Source of the DNA: JAUWTJ01 sp965603015
GTDB lineage: Bacteria > Pseudomonadota > Alphaproteobacteria > M2410
Assembly: GCA_965603015.1 (NCBI GenBank)
Contig: CBFDBJ010000005.1
Span: forward strand, 23,477 to 87,476
DNA length: 64,000 nucleotides
Direction: 5' to 3'
Position 1 is the stretch's first letter; each line of letters starts with the position of its first letter. Below, piece by piece: positions 33,808 through 43,012 of this stretch. Position numbers and translations under genes: made by a program. The notes below the pieces were generated by a model. That model was not told where the DNA came from and ran no database searches. It saw only the letters and a program-made list of their open reading frames with translations.

Positions 33808-36726
33808 TCAGATTGCCCCGTTTTCTGCCAACCAGGCCACAGCGTCGGCGTCGCGTGCCGAGAGCGTCGGGTATTTCGGATTGGAGCCAACATCGGGCAA
33901 GATCTTCCACGACCGCTCACATTTTCCGCCCTCGGCCCGTTTGGAAACAACCGCGACGCCGGGCACGTCTTCAAGACGGAAGGCGTCGGACGGCCCCTCC
34001 CCGTCAGTAAGGACAGCCTGGGAGGTGATAGCGATCTCGGCCAGGTCAATACCGGACATGGCGGCCAGAAGGCCAGGGTCTGAAACGAAGACCTCCGGCG
34101 CGGCTTCCAGGGAGGATCCGATCCGCTTTTCGCGGCGCTCGACTTCAAGAGCTCCGGTTACGACACGGCGCAGGGTCTTCACGCCTTCCCATTTTGCTGC
34201 AAGTTCCGGGTCTGACCACACTACAGGCGTTTCAGGGAAATCCTGAAGGTGAATGGAATGCTCATCCCCCGGGAAGCGCGACAGCCAAACCTCTTCCATT
34301 GTGAAACACATCATGGGAGCAAGCCACGTGGTCAGCCTACGGAAGGCCTCATCTATAACAGTGCGACATGACCGACGCACAACACTGTCCGCCCGATCAC
34401 AATAAAGCGCATCCTTTCGAATATCGAAATAGAAGGCGGAGAGTTCGGTGGTTGCGAAATTGAACAGCGTGTGGAAGACCCTGGAAAACTCGTATTCTGT
34501 ATACGCCTGGCGCACCAGGACATCGAGTTCTTGCAGTCGGCTCAACATCAAACGCTCAAGCTCCGGCATTTCGGAAACGTCGATACGTTCGTCTTCAGTG
34601 AAACCATCGAGATTGCCGAGCATAAACCGCATGGTGTTACGCATCTTGCGATAGGCATCGGTCACGCCCTTAACGACCTCGTCACCAATTGTCAGATCAT
34701 CGCGGTAGTCGGATGATGCGGCCCAGAGCCGGATAATTTCAGCGCCATATTGCTTCGTCAGCTTGTCCGGCGGCATGGCATTGCCGCCGGACTTGGCCAT
34801 TTTGAAACCCTTGTCATCAAGGATGAAGCCGTGCGTCACGACCTGATCATAGGGCGCACGGCCTCGTGTGCCGCAGGACTGCAAGAGAGACGACTGGAAC
34901 CAGCCGCGATGCTGGTCGGAGCCTTCAAGGTAAAGATTGGCTGGCCATTTAAGATTCTCACGCCCCTCAAGGACGAAGGCGTGGGTCGATGCTGAATCAA
35001 ACCAGACATCGAGAATATCATCGACGCGGTCATAGTCTTCGGGACTGTAATCATTGCCGAGGAATCGTTCTGAGTCGGATGTAAACCAGGCCACGGTGCC
35101 ATCTTGTTCAATCGCATCGGAAATACGTTTGACGACTGCCGGGTCCTTAAGAATTTCGCCGGTAGACTTGTTGACAAAGACTGCAAGTGGCACGCCCCAG
35201 GAGCGCTGGCGCGAGACGACCCAGTCCGGGCGGTTTTCAACCATGGCACGGATACGCGCCTGACCTTTAGCGGGGAACCATTCGACCCGGTCGATCTCCG
35301 AGAGCGCGAGCTGCCGCAAGGTCTTGCCGCCATACACCTCAATTGGCTTGTCCAGAGCAATAAACCATTGCACCGTATTGCGGAAGATGAGCGGAGCTTT
35401 GGAACGCCACGAATGCGGATAGGAATGTTCAAGATGGCCAAGACCAACAAGGGCGCCGACACCCTTCATCACTTCGATGACGGATGAATTGGCATCACCG
35501 AACTTGCCGGCCTTCTTGCCATCAGCATGTATGACGGTCTTGCCACCAAACAGCGGCACGTGGTCATAGTAAATACCGTTTTCATCGACCATATGCGGCA
35601 CTTCGAGACCAAACTTCTGACCCACGATATAATCATCGGCGCCGTGACTTGGCGCGGTATGAACAAAGCCGGTGCCTTCTTCCTGGGTGACATGGTCACC
35701 GGGAATAAGCGGTACATCAAAGTCGTAGCCCTGCCCCCGGAACGGATGCGAACATTTGACACCGGACATGGACGGGGCATCACCGATGCGAGTCCATTCG
35801 ACAATTTTTGCGGCTTCTGCAACTTGCGGGGCCAACGCGTCAGCCAACACATAGCGCTTGCCAACTTCCGCCAGAGCTTCTTCGCCAACGGACTTGATTT
35901 CGTAGATGCCATAGGCAATGCCATCGCTGTACGCGATCCCGCGGTTTGCCGGGATCGTCCAGGGGGTCGTCGTATAAATCAGGACCTGCGTACCCTTCAA
36001 GGCGTCAGGACCATCGATGACGGGGAAACCGACCCAGATGGTTGAAGAGATCTTGTCGTGATATTCGACTTCGGCCTCAGCCAGAGCTGTGCGCTCGACG
36101 GCTGACCACATGACGGGCTTGGAGCCCTGGACAACGAGTCCCTTTTCAACAAATTTATGGAATTCCCGAACGATGACGGCTTCCGAGGAAAAATCCATGG
36201 TCTTGTAAGGATTGTCCCACTCGCCGATGTTACCAAGCCTCAGGTAGACCTGTTTTTGGACGTCGATCCAGTGATTGGCAAAATCACGGCATTCCTGAAG
36301 GAAATCGGCGATCGGGACCTCATCCTTGTTCTTGCCGGCCTTGCGGTATTTCTCCTCGATTTTCCATTCAATCGGCAGACCGTGGCAATCCCAACCCGGC
36401 ACGAACGGCACGTCCTTGCCCATCATCTGCTGGGAGCGGACAACCATATCCTTGAGGATCCGGTTGAGCGCGTGGCCCAAATGCGCCTCGCCGTTCGCAT
36501 AAGGCGGACCCTCGTGATAGGTGAAGGTTTCACGCTCTTCGTGTTTCGTCTTGGCCCTCAGGCGGCCATATATATCCAGTTCCTTCCAGCGCTCGAGCCA
36601 CTCGGGCTCTTTCTTGGGAAGTCCGGCCCGCATGGGGAAATCGGTTTTGGGCAGGGCCAGCGTATTTTTGTAATCGACGGCGCCATCCTTTTCGGGGGCA
36701 GCCTTTGAATCATCTGTCTGTGACAT
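33808..36726 (-). CDS. ileS: Isoleucyl-tRNA synthetase
   Basis: IleRS charges tRNA-Ile and edits valine. The 972-residue class I synthetase has the HIGH-type motif HLGH (82-85) within GPPYANGEAHLGHALN, the editing domain with TPWTIPANRGIAY near 255 and EEGTGFVHTAPSHG near 355, and KMSKS as KMAKSGGN near 645. Length is normal for proteobacteria. No C-terminal zinc cysteine cluster was recognised, consistent with a shortened tail. It heads the ileS–lspA–bamF–M16 group. The 250 bp upstream show hairpins but no T-box, which is not expected in this class. Confidence 0.97.
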   Translation of the reverse strand: MSQTDDSKAAPEKDGAVDYKNTLALPKTDFPMRAGLPKKEPEWLERWKELDIYGRLRAKTKHEERETFTYHEGPPYANGEAHLGHALNRILKDMVVRSQQMMGKDVPFVPGWDCHGLPIEWKIEEKYRKAGKNKDEVPIADFLQECRDFANHWIDVQKQVYLRLGNIGEWDNPYKTMDFSSEAVIVREFHKFVEKGLVVQGSKPVMWSAVERTALAEAEVEYHDKISSTIWVGFPVIDGPDALKGTQVLIYTTTPWTIPANRGIAYSDGIAYGIYEIKSVGEEALAEVGKRYVLADALAPQVAEAAKIVEWTRIGDAPSMSGVKCSHPFRGQGYDFDVPLIPGDHVTQEEGTGFVHTAPSHGADDYIVGQKFGLEVPHMVDENGIYYDHVPLFGGKTVIHADGKKAGKFGDANSSVIEVMKGVGALVGLGHLEHSYPHSWRSKAPLIFRNTVQWFIALDKPIEVYGGKTLRQLALSEIDRVEWFPAKGQARIRAMVENRPDWVVSRQRSWGVPLAVFVNKSTGEILKDPAVVKRISDAIEQDGTVAWFTSDSERFLGNDYSPEDYDRVDDILDVWFDSASTHAFVLEGRENLKWPANLYLEGSDQHRGWFQSSLLQSCGTRGRAPYDQVVTHGFILDDKGFKMAKSGGNAMPPDKLTKQYGAEIIRLWAASSDYRDDLTIGDEVVKGVTDAYRKMRNTMRFMLGNLDGFTEDERIDVSEMPELERLMLSRLQELDVLVRQAYTEYEFSRVFHTLFNFATTELSAFYFDIRKDALYCDRADSVVRRSCRTVIDEAFRRLTTWLAPMMCFTMEEVWLSRFPGDEHSIHLQDFPETPVVWSDPELAAKWEGVKTLRRVVTGALEVERREKRIGSSLEAAPEVFVSDPGLLAAMSGIDLAEIAITSQAVLTDGEGPSDAFRLEDVPGVAVVSKRAEGGKCERSWKILPDVGSNPKYPTLSARDADAVAWLAENGAI

Positions 36727-36794
36727 GTTTCAGTCCTAAAACTCTTCCTGGTCGGGAGATAGGGGTAATCGGGAGATGTGGCGCGGAAAGTTTC

Positions 36795-36846
36795 CCGGAC
36801 CGGCGCACATAATATCAGGCGCCGGCCGGGCCCATAATTCGGGCCC
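36795..36846 (-). other. Two adjacent GC-rich hairpins between ribF and ileS
   Basis: On the minus strand GGGCCC-N7-GGGCCC (36828-36846) is followed by a stem of about 11 bp (GCGCCGG.CCGG against CCGG.CCGGCGC, 36795-36830) with one bulged base. The stems overlap slightly, so they could be alternative folds. No U-run follows. The rest of the 251-bp gap (36727-36977) shows nothing I can name. They may end the ribF transcript or lie in the ileS leader. Confidence 0.45.
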
Positions 36847-36977
36847 ATCCGTCGATTTCTTCAGGACATGGTATAGCGCAACGGTATTTCATAGCCGGTA
36901 CTGGTATCAGAGCGTCGCCAGGGCGTCCAGAGAAGAGTCTTTTGCTGTCAGGACCGGGCATTGTCATTTCCCGGGAT

Positions 36978-37952
36978 TCAAGCGGACTGCTTGATACCCG
37001 CCAAAATGTCTCTGGCAGTTCGGCTGTCGATGAGGATTTGGCTTTTCAGGGCTTCAAGGCCGTCGAATTTCTGTTCCGGACGGATAAAGTCAATCACCGA
37101 CACTGCGATGGGAAGACCATAAAGATCGGAAGAGAAGCCAAACAAGTGGGCCTCCAGCAGGATGTCTTCCTTGTCGAAGGTCGGGCGGCGACCGATATTG
37201 GCGACACCATCATAAACGCCCGCATCCGGGCCTTCCAGAACTTCAACCTTGACCGCATAGACCCCCAGCGCGGGCTCAACCAGCCAGTTCATCGACAGGT
37301 TGGCGGTTGGAAAGCCGATGGTCCGGCCCCGCTGGTCGCCCTTCTGGACGACGCCTTCTATGGTCCAGTAATGGCCGAGCAACCGCGCTGCATCAGCCGG
37401 GCGCCCTGAACGCAGGCAATTGCGCACGCGGGTTGAAGAAAAAATCTCATCGTCATTGTCGGGCACTGCAGAAGCTTGCAAGGCGACCGGATCGACCACT
37501 GTGACACCGTAGCCTTCTTCGTGTCCCATATAGCCAATGACCGAGACATCCCCGCCCCGGCCTTTACCAAAGCGAAAATCGTACCCGGTCACAACATGGA
37601 CGACGCCGAGGGCGGCAATCAGGATGTCTGCGATAAAGTCTTGCGCAGGCTTGCTGGCCAATTCCTCGTCAAAAGTCAGGACATAAAGAATATCCACGCC
37701 TTCCTTTTCAAGAAGCCGCGCCTTTTGTGACAGGGAGGTCAAGCGGAAGGGTTTGTCGGCGCGGCGGAAAAATTCACGCGGATGAGGCTCAAAGACGATA
37801 ACGCCGAGCGGCACACCGAGCGTATCGGCTCGCTTCTTGGCCTGTCGGATAACCGCGCGATGTCCCAAATGCACACCATCGAAGTTCCCCAGCGCGACCA
37901 CTGCACCGCGTTCACTCGGAGTAACGTCAGTATATTGACGAATAATTTTCAT
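36978..37952 (-). CDS. ribF: Bifunctional riboflavin kinase/FAD synthetase RibF
   Basis: RibF phosphorylates riboflavin to FMN and adenylylates FMN to FAD. The 324-residue protein has the nucleotidyltransferase motif GNFDGVHLGH (22-31) at the N-terminus and the riboflavin-kinase domain with GRTIGFPTANL (near 205-215). The start at 37952 (MKIIRQYTDVTPSE) is the family start; a longer frame adds 17 residues without support. It precedes ileS by 251 bp, the common ribF–ileS–lspA order of many bacteria. Confidence 0.95.
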   Translation of the reverse strand: MKIIRQYTDVTPSERGAVVALGNFDGVHLGHRAVIRQAKKRADTLGVPLGVIVFEPHPREFFRRADKPFRLTSLSQKARLLEKEGVDILYVLTFDEELASKPAQDFIADILIAALGVVHVVTGYDFRFGKGRGGDVSVIGYMGHEEGYGVTVVDPVALQASAVPDNDDEIFSSTRVRNCLRSGRPADAARLLGHYWTIEGVVQKGDQRGRTIGFPTANLSMNWLVEPALGVYAVKVEVLEGPDAGVYDGVANIGRRPTFDKEDILLEAHLFGFSSDLYGLPIAVSVIDFIRPEQKFDGLEALKSQILIDSRTARDILAGIKQSA

Positions 37953-38133
37953 TGCAGATCTTGTTCCCGAAGTTTTTCTTTGGCGCCAACGGGACTCGCA
38001 CAAACCGCGTCAACTGCGATAACACCCTGGTTCTAGCAACAATTTGTTGCTTTTCGCTAAACAGTTTTATTAACAAGTTGTTAGAAATCTCCCGGACCAC
38101 GTCGCAGACAAGGTTCAAATTCATCGACTTTTC

Positions 38134-38562
38134 TCACCCGCTCTTTGATGGCACCATGACAAGCGCCTCACCCTCGATAACCGCCTTGCCATCAACCAGG
38201 CACACCGTTTCCAGCGTGACGCGGCGACGGGCAGCATTGATGTCGGTGATCGTGCACTTCGCGGTCACCACATCGCCAATTTTCACCGGTGCCTTGAAAC
38301 GCATCTGCTGAGACATATAAATGGCGCCAGGCCCGGGAAGCCTTGTCCCGATGACAGCGGAGATAAACCCGGCTGACAGCATGCCGTGGGCGATACGCTC
38401 CTTGAACATTGTACCAGCGGCATATTCAGCATCAAGGTGTACCGGGTTATCATCTCCACTCACCTCGGCAAAGAGCTCGATCTCCTTTTCCGTCACGGTT
38501 TTGGTGAATTCATCACTTTGGCCAATGGACAAATCCTCGATAAAGTAGCCTTCAGCGCTCAT
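38134..38562 (-). CDS. MaoC-family (R)-specific enoyl-CoA hydratase
   Basis: A 142-residue single hot-dog protein of the MaoC/PhaJ type, which hydrates trans-2-enoyl-CoA to (R)-3-hydroxyacyl-CoA. The hydratase-2 motif is SGDDNPVHLDAEYA (near 33-46), followed by ERIAHGMLSAGFISAVIG. The start MSAEGYFIEDLSIGQ at 38562 has AAGGAG 8 bases upstream and fits the family. It stands alone on the minus strand between ribF and the chemotaxis-type genes. It could serve polyhydroxyalkanoate or beta-oxidation; phaC is not in the window. Confidence 0.9.
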   Translation of the reverse strand: MSAEGYFIEDLSIGQSDEFTKTVTEKEIELFAEVSGDDNPVHLDAEYAAGTMFKERIAHGMLSAGFISAVIGTRLPGPGAIYMSQQMRFKAPVKIGDVVTAKCTITDINAARRRVTLETVCLVDGKAVIEGEALVMVPSKSG

Positions 38563-38829
38563 GACATGTCTCCTTAATTTTTTGTTATTGTGTTCCCACG
38601 CTAACACTTGAGGTGCGGGACTTAATACCTGTGTCTTTGCACAAAGCCGCTGTCGCCGCAATCCCCGCGATGCGTGTGCAGGACATTCCGCCTGTCTGTT
38701 AACCGAATTTAAAATGATCCGAGGATAATCTGTCTGGATTGAGTGTGGGGTTAGCGAACATTTTCCGACAAAGTGCGCCAAAGCCTTGCCTCCTTGAATT
38801 GTGTAACAAACAGTCAGAGAGTGATTGAA

Positions 38830-39216
38830 ATGTCCGTTGATACATCAATGCAAGTCCTCGTAGTCGATGACTATAAGACCATGATCCGCATTATTCGCAA
38901 CCTTCTGAAACAACTCGGTTTCAACAATGTTGACGACGCCGCAGATGGCTCCGCCGCATTGGAAATGATGCGCGCCAGAAAATACGGCCTTGTCATCTCC
39001 GACTGGAACATGGAGCCCATGACCGGTTTCGAGTTGCTCAAGGAAGTGCGGTCTGACGAAAAGCTGAAGGCAACGCCATTCATTATGGTCACAGCTGAGT
39101 CCAAAACAGAAAATGTGATTGCCGCCAAAAAGGCCGGTGTGAACAACTACATCGTCAAACCTTTCAATGCAGCGACATTGAAGGGCAAACTGGTTACTGT
39201 CCTCGGCGACTTCTAG
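38830..39216 (+). CDS. CheY-like single-domain response regulator
   Basis: A 128-residue receiver domain. All CheY residues are present: D13 and D14 (metal), D58 (phosphoacceptor, in ISDWNM), T88 (MVTAES) and K110 (YIVKPF). VTAESKTENVIAAKKAGVNNYIVKPF-type residues are closest to chemotaxis CheY proteins. It is followed after 10 bp by a CheZ-type phosphatase, so the two form a signalling pair that should switch flagellar motors or another CheY target. No cheA or receptor gene lies nearby. The start at 38830 is chosen because MSVDTSMQVLVVDD matches the fold start. Confidence 0.92.
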   Translation: MSVDTSMQVLVVDDYKTMIRIIRNLLKQLGFNNVDDAADGSAALEMMRARKYGLVISDWNMEPMTGFELLKEVRSDEKLKATPFIMVTAESKTENVIAAKKAGVNNYIVKPFNAATLKGKLVTVLGDF

Positions 39217-39226
39217 GAACCTGACT

Positions 39227-39895
39227 ATGGCACTTCCTGCGGAAATGCCTGCGGATCTCCACAAGGCCATCACATTCTTTTGTGAAAAGGACCCGGAGGA
39301 CTTGCAGCTCAATGATGTCTTGGGTGTGACCGAGATCATGGCGCTGTGCCTCAGGGACCTGTTCGCAACCGAAGATACTCCGATCTTTTCGAGTGCCGTT
39401 ATGATGGCGGCCTATGTTCGCGGCGCGCGTGAGCGTTTGAAAAACATTCGCCCGGCAAGTCTGCGGGACGAAGACCTGCCACTTGCAAGAGAAGAGCTGG
39501 AAGCCATCGTTGCTCACACCGAAGAGGCGACCAACACTATTATGGAACTCGCCGAGACCATGATGGGACTTGACCCGGAAGACAGCAACTACCCCGAAAC
39601 AATCAATGACAGTCTGATGCAAATCTTTGAGGCCTGTGCGTTCCAGGATATTACCGGGCAAAGGGCGGGCAAGGTCGCTGACACAATCGCAACCACATCA
39701 GATCAAATTTCTGTAGTTGCCTCAGTCCTGGGAAGTACACATGATAAAACCGTTGGTCCTGCTGAAGAAACCGAAGAGGAAGCGCGTCGCCGCGAGAACC
39801 TGCTTCACGGACCCCAGAGCGGCGACGTGGCTGTCACGCAGGATGAGGTTGATGAAATGATCAATCAGGATGATATTGATTCTCTTTTCGATTGA
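39227..39895 (+). CDS. cheZ: CheZ-type protein phosphatase
   Basis: A 222-residue helical protein. The CheZ active site appears as ACAFQDITGQR, with D141 and Q145, the residues that direct water onto phospho-CheY. Before it lies a long antiparallel helical hairpin (about 35-170). The C-terminus, after an acidic linker, ends in two successive copies of a CheY-binding-like peptide, TQDEVDEMI (204-212) and NQDDIDSLFD (213-222), which resemble the end of E. coli CheZ and the start of FliM. It is linked to the CheY gene, which is its obvious substrate. Confidence 0.88.
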   Translation: MALPAEMPADLHKAITFFCEKDPEDLQLNDVLGVTEIMALCLRDLFATEDTPIFSSAVMMAAYVRGARERLKNIRPASLRDEDLPLAREELEAIVAHTEEATNTIMELAETMMGLDPEDSNYPETINDSLMQIFEACAFQDITGQRAGKVADTIATTSDQISVVASVLGSTHDKTVGPAEETEEEARRRENLLHGPQSGDVAVTQDEVDEMINQDDIDSLFD

Positions 39896-39915
39896 CCCTT
39901 CAGCCAACCCAATGA

Positions 39916-40803
39916 TCAACCCACCAGCCAGGGCATTGCATAAGTTGGCCAATTTCCTTCAGAGCCAAATACCTCACCCATTCCGGATTGATCCAGCCCA
40001 CCATCGGAGTTGAAACAATCTTCCGAATGAATGCCGCCGCCGATAAAAAGGCTGTCGAAACGCTGATCCAGCGCTCCTCTGATATCCGTCTTCGGACCGT
40101 CCCCGACAACAAGGATCCGCTCCCGGTTCACTTGCCCTGATACAGCACCGCTGGAATCCGCGATGAGATCAAGGCAGTGATTATAGATGGGGGCATGGGG
40201 TTTGCCGGCATAGGTCGCCTGACCGCCTTTCTTCTCGTAGGCTTCAGCAAGAGCCCCGCCGCAGTAAATCAACCTGTCGCCACGCTGGACAACAATGTCA
40301 GGGTTGGCGCAAATCATTTCCAGTTGACGCTCAAGGGCCTGCGCCAAAAGGTTTTGGTAATCATCCGGAGTTTCGGTCTCATCATCAAACAGTCCACTGC
40401 ACAATATGAAGTCGGCATCCTCCAGGGATGTCTTTTTCAACCCCATACCATCGAGCAGCGACTGATCACGCTCCGGGCCCAGGTGGAAGACCGAACGACC
40501 GCGGAAGCGTTCAAGCTCAACCCGCGTCACATCGCCGGAACTTGCCATATGATCATAAATATCGAGGGGCACACCGATCTCGTCAAATTGTGGCAGAAGC
40601 AGCTTTGAGGGCCGCGGAGCGTTCGTGATCAAAACAACCAGACCGCCGCTTGCTCGCCAGGCCTGCAGGGCTGCTATCGCCTCGCGAAAGGGGGTCTGGC
40701 CATTGTGAACCACGCCCCAGATGTCGCAGAGAAGCGCATCGTAGCGCTGTCTCAAAGTTCCGAGCCCCGATACAATTTCCACATGGTTTTGCGATCCTGC
40801 CAT
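39916..40803 (-). CDS. HAD superfamily class IIA hydrolase (TIGR01459-like)
   Basis: A 295-residue phosphatase-type HAD protein. Motif 1 is LLCDIWGVVHNG (near 34-45), motif 2 VVLITNAPRP (near 66-75), and motif III/IV region MVGDGPKTDIRGALD-like (VVGDGPKTDIRGA near 235). The class IIA cap lies between. Members hydrolyse small phosphate esters such as sugar phosphates or nucleotides; the substrate here is unknown. It converges with cheZ (20-bp gap). Confidence 0.88.
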   Translation of the reverse strand: MAGSQNHVEIVSGLGTLRQRYDALLCDIWGVVHNGQTPFREAIAALQAWRASGGLVVLITNAPRPSKLLLPQFDEIGVPLDIYDHMASSGDVTRVELERFRGRSVFHLGPERDQSLLDGMGLKKTSLEDADFILCSGLFDDETETPDDYQNLLAQALERQLEMICANPDIVVQRGDRLIYCGGALAEAYEKKGGQATYAGKPHAPIYNHCLDLIADSSGAVSGQVNRERILVVGDGPKTDIRGALDQRFDSLFIGGGIHSEDCFNSDGGLDQSGMGEVFGSEGNWPTYAMPWLVG

Positions 40804-40912
40804 ATCTGTTTTCGCCCCGGTCTTGTCTGAAAATACGAACGGCGCGGGTTATAACAGTATGTCAAAGGTTTCGGGGATTTTTCTGAAGTCGCGCCGGAAC
40901 CTGCGGCGAAAG

Positions 40913-42310
40913 CTAGAAACCGGACGCCTGATCCTCGTCTGGAGCATGATAGGCAATTGGTTTCCACATCGGACCGCGGTCATAGTCTCTGGACCCTTGC
41001 GCGCCGATTGCCGCTTCAACTTCTTCAAGCGGTCTTGGTTCACCGAACAGGTATCCCTGGCCGAATTTCACTTCATATTCGAGAACCTCCACGACCTGAG
41101 ATTCTTGCTCGAGACGCTCGATAATCAAATCAATTCCGAACCGACCGAGCAGTTCGTGCAGATCAGATGGATGAACAAAAGAACTCCCCGGTTCTGCATT
41201 GCCATGCAGGAAGAGGCCGCTGGCGACCTTGATATAGCGGAAGTTACGTTGGCGCAGATCCGGCAAATCCAGATCAAGATCGCCAACACGATCAAGCGAA
41301 AACTTGAACCCAAGTTCGGCCAGACGCGACAGGTTCTTGCTCTCGTCAGGACCGCATTTGTCGATGGTCTCCCTGGCAAACTCAAAGACAAGCGTATCGG
41401 CCAGGTCCGCGTTGAAAGACATGAAATCGAGGAAATAGGGGAAGAAGTTCCTGTCCTGCAGAGAATTCAGAGAGATGTTGCACATAATGGCAATATCCGT
41501 CTTGTGTTCAGCGAGGCGTCGCACCACTTGCACGCAGCGGAAAAGAAGCAGGTTATCAATGATTGACATCAGACCTGCAGGCTCGGCGACGCGCAGGTAC
41601 TGAGCGGGCAGAATGAGTTCGCCATTTTCACTGCGCAGTCTGGACAGGGCTTCATAGAAACAGATCTGGCGCTGCGGCAAGGTAACAATTGGCTGAAGGT
41701 AAAGATCAACACGGTTTTCCTCAAGCGAAGATCGAATGATACGCAGCAGCTCCTGCTCGCTCATGGAATCAAACAGGGCCGCCTTGTCACCCGGCGTCAT
41801 ATCACCATTTTTTTCTGCTTCACTCAGGGCTTGTTCAATGCTGCCAATCAGACGCTTGACCGCTTGCGGATCATTGCCTGTGAGAACGTTGGTCTGGGCT
41901 TGCTCGACAACTTCCATCGCAGCCTTGCGAGCCTTCTTCTCGAGTTCGCCGGCCATTTGCCTGATCAGCGTTTCAAGCAAACGAACTTCAGAGATTACCT
42001 GATGATTGCGTTGCTGAACTTTTTCTTCAAAAGACTCGGCCAGGTCATCGTTCTGCCCACGCATGAGATCAATTTCTTCTGAAAGCGCGAGCTTGCCGTT
42101 TTGCAGGAAGGTGAGCTCATTCTCGAACGACTGGCGTTCCTGCGCCCGATTAAACGTCTGGTGAACCTGGGCGGCCAGCAAAAACGACAAAGTGCTCGTC
42201 ACGAGAGCGCCGGCCAGTTCGAATCCGAAGACCCTGAAACAGACAATCCCGATGGCTGCAGAAAGAACCACATAGGAAAGAGTGATAAGCCAATTTGTAA
42301 AACTCGGCAT
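40913..42310 (-). CDS. Membrane-anchored protein with coiled coil and degenerate EAL domain (TipF-like)
   Basis: A 465-residue protein: two N-terminal membrane helices (about 7-25 and 30-48), a coiled coil (about 55-135), a linker, and a C-terminal EAL domain (about 190-450). The EAL signature is kept as FYEALSRL (E220), but the DDFGTG loop reads LDRVGDL, with the second aspartate replaced by arginine, the asparagine motif is CNISLNS and the glutamate motif is FEFARET. c-di-GMP hydrolysis is therefore doubtful. The architecture equals Caulobacter TipF, a c-di-GMP-binding flagellar positioning factor. Nearby cheY/cheZ fit motility. The TipF link is an inference. Confidence 0.82.
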   Translation of the reverse strand: MPSFTNWLITLSYVVLSAAIGIVCFRVFGFELAGALVTSTLSFLLAAQVHQTFNRAQERQSFENELTFLQNGKLALSEEIDLMRGQNDDLAESFEEKVQQRNHQVISEVRLLETLIRQMAGELEKKARKAAMEVVEQAQTNVLTGNDPQAVKRLIGSIEQALSEAEKNGDMTPGDKAALFDSMSEQELLRIIRSSLEENRVDLYLQPIVTLPQRQICFYEALSRLRSENGELILPAQYLRVAEPAGLMSIIDNLLLFRCVQVVRRLAEHKTDIAIMCNISLNSLQDRNFFPYFLDFMSFNADLADTLVFEFARETIDKCGPDESKNLSRLAELGFKFSLDRVGDLDLDLPDLRQRNFRYIKVASGLFLHGNAEPGSSFVHPSDLHELLGRFGIDLIIERLEQESQVVEVLEYEVKFGQGYLFGEPRPLEEVEAAIGAQGSRDYDRGPMWKPIAYHAPDEDQASGF

Positions 42311-42427
42311 AGGACTAACAACCTGCTACATTTGGTGGCACCTCTCCATGGGTGAAGTCATCCATGGTTTCCGCCAGCTTTATCCATCGCCTCAAATTAC
42401 GGCGAAACTGTTTCGATCCGGTTAACT

Positions 42428-43012
42428 ATGATGTCACCCCCGCCTGGGCAATTGGTTGAAATTGCTGATGTTTTTGAAGATCCACATCAAATTGCAGAGA
42501 CTTTTGATGACATCTGGGTGTTTGGTTATGGATCCCTCATGTGGCTGCCGGATTTTGACTATCGCCTTGCGGTTTGCGCCCGTCTGCACGGTTGGCATCG
42601 CCGGTTTACCTGCCGGTCTGTGAAAGCATGGGGGACACCGGATCGCCCGGGGCTCTCAGCGGCGCTGCATCCTGGCGGGTCGGTGCTGGGTGTTGCTTTT
42701 GCTCTGGCACCGGAACACCGCGAAGCGTCCTTGCGCGCGCTTGATCGCCGCGAGGCCGCCTACCGCCAAACGTCCGTGGCCTGTTCTCTGCCCGGCGGCC
42801 AAACGATCACAGCACTCACCTATGTAGTCAATTTTGAAAACGGTCGATTTTTGGATAATCCGACCCAGAGTGATCAGATCCGCCACATTCGCCAGGGCAA
42901 GGGACCGAAGGGCACTTCATTGTTTTATCTGGAGAGCACCGTGCATTGTCTCGATGGACTGGGCAGTGGCAAGACCCGGGCTCATGACCTGCTGGATCGC
43001 GCCCAAAGCTAG
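42428..43012 (+). CDS. chaC: ChaC-type glutathione-specific gamma-glutamylcyclotransferase
   Basis: A 194-residue protein with the gamma-glutamylcyclotransferase fold. The substrate loop is VFGYGSLMWLPDFDY (near residues 30-44) and the catalytic glutamate lies in LDRREAAYRQTSV (near 107). ChaC enzymes cleave glutathione to 5-oxoproline and Cys-Gly in the cytoplasm. The start at ATG 42428 is followed by MSPPPGQLVEI; later in-frame starts are possible. It converges with the C26 gene, and the two stop codons share the palindrome CTAG (43009-43012). gshA lies elsewhere in the window. Confidence 0.9.
   Translation: MMSPPPGQLVEIADVFEDPHQIAETFDDIWVFGYGSLMWLPDFDYRLAVCARLHGWHRRFTCRSVKAWGTPDRPGLSAALHPGGSVLGVAFALAPEHREASLRALDRREAAYRQTSVACSLPGGQTITALTYVVNFENGRFLDNPTQSDQIRHIRQGKGPKGTSLFYLESTVHCLDGLGSGKTRAHDLLDRAQS

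Noticed and set aside
36727..36977. Possible T-box or other leader regulation of ileS
   Set aside because: GC-rich hairpins are present, but no T-box bulge (UGGN) or specifier-loop layout could be recognised, and T-boxes are not expected in alphaproteobacteria.
39227..39240. TGGCACTTCCTGC as a sigma-54 promoter
   Set aside because: Spacing between GG and GC is two bases too short, and it overlaps the cheZ start codon.
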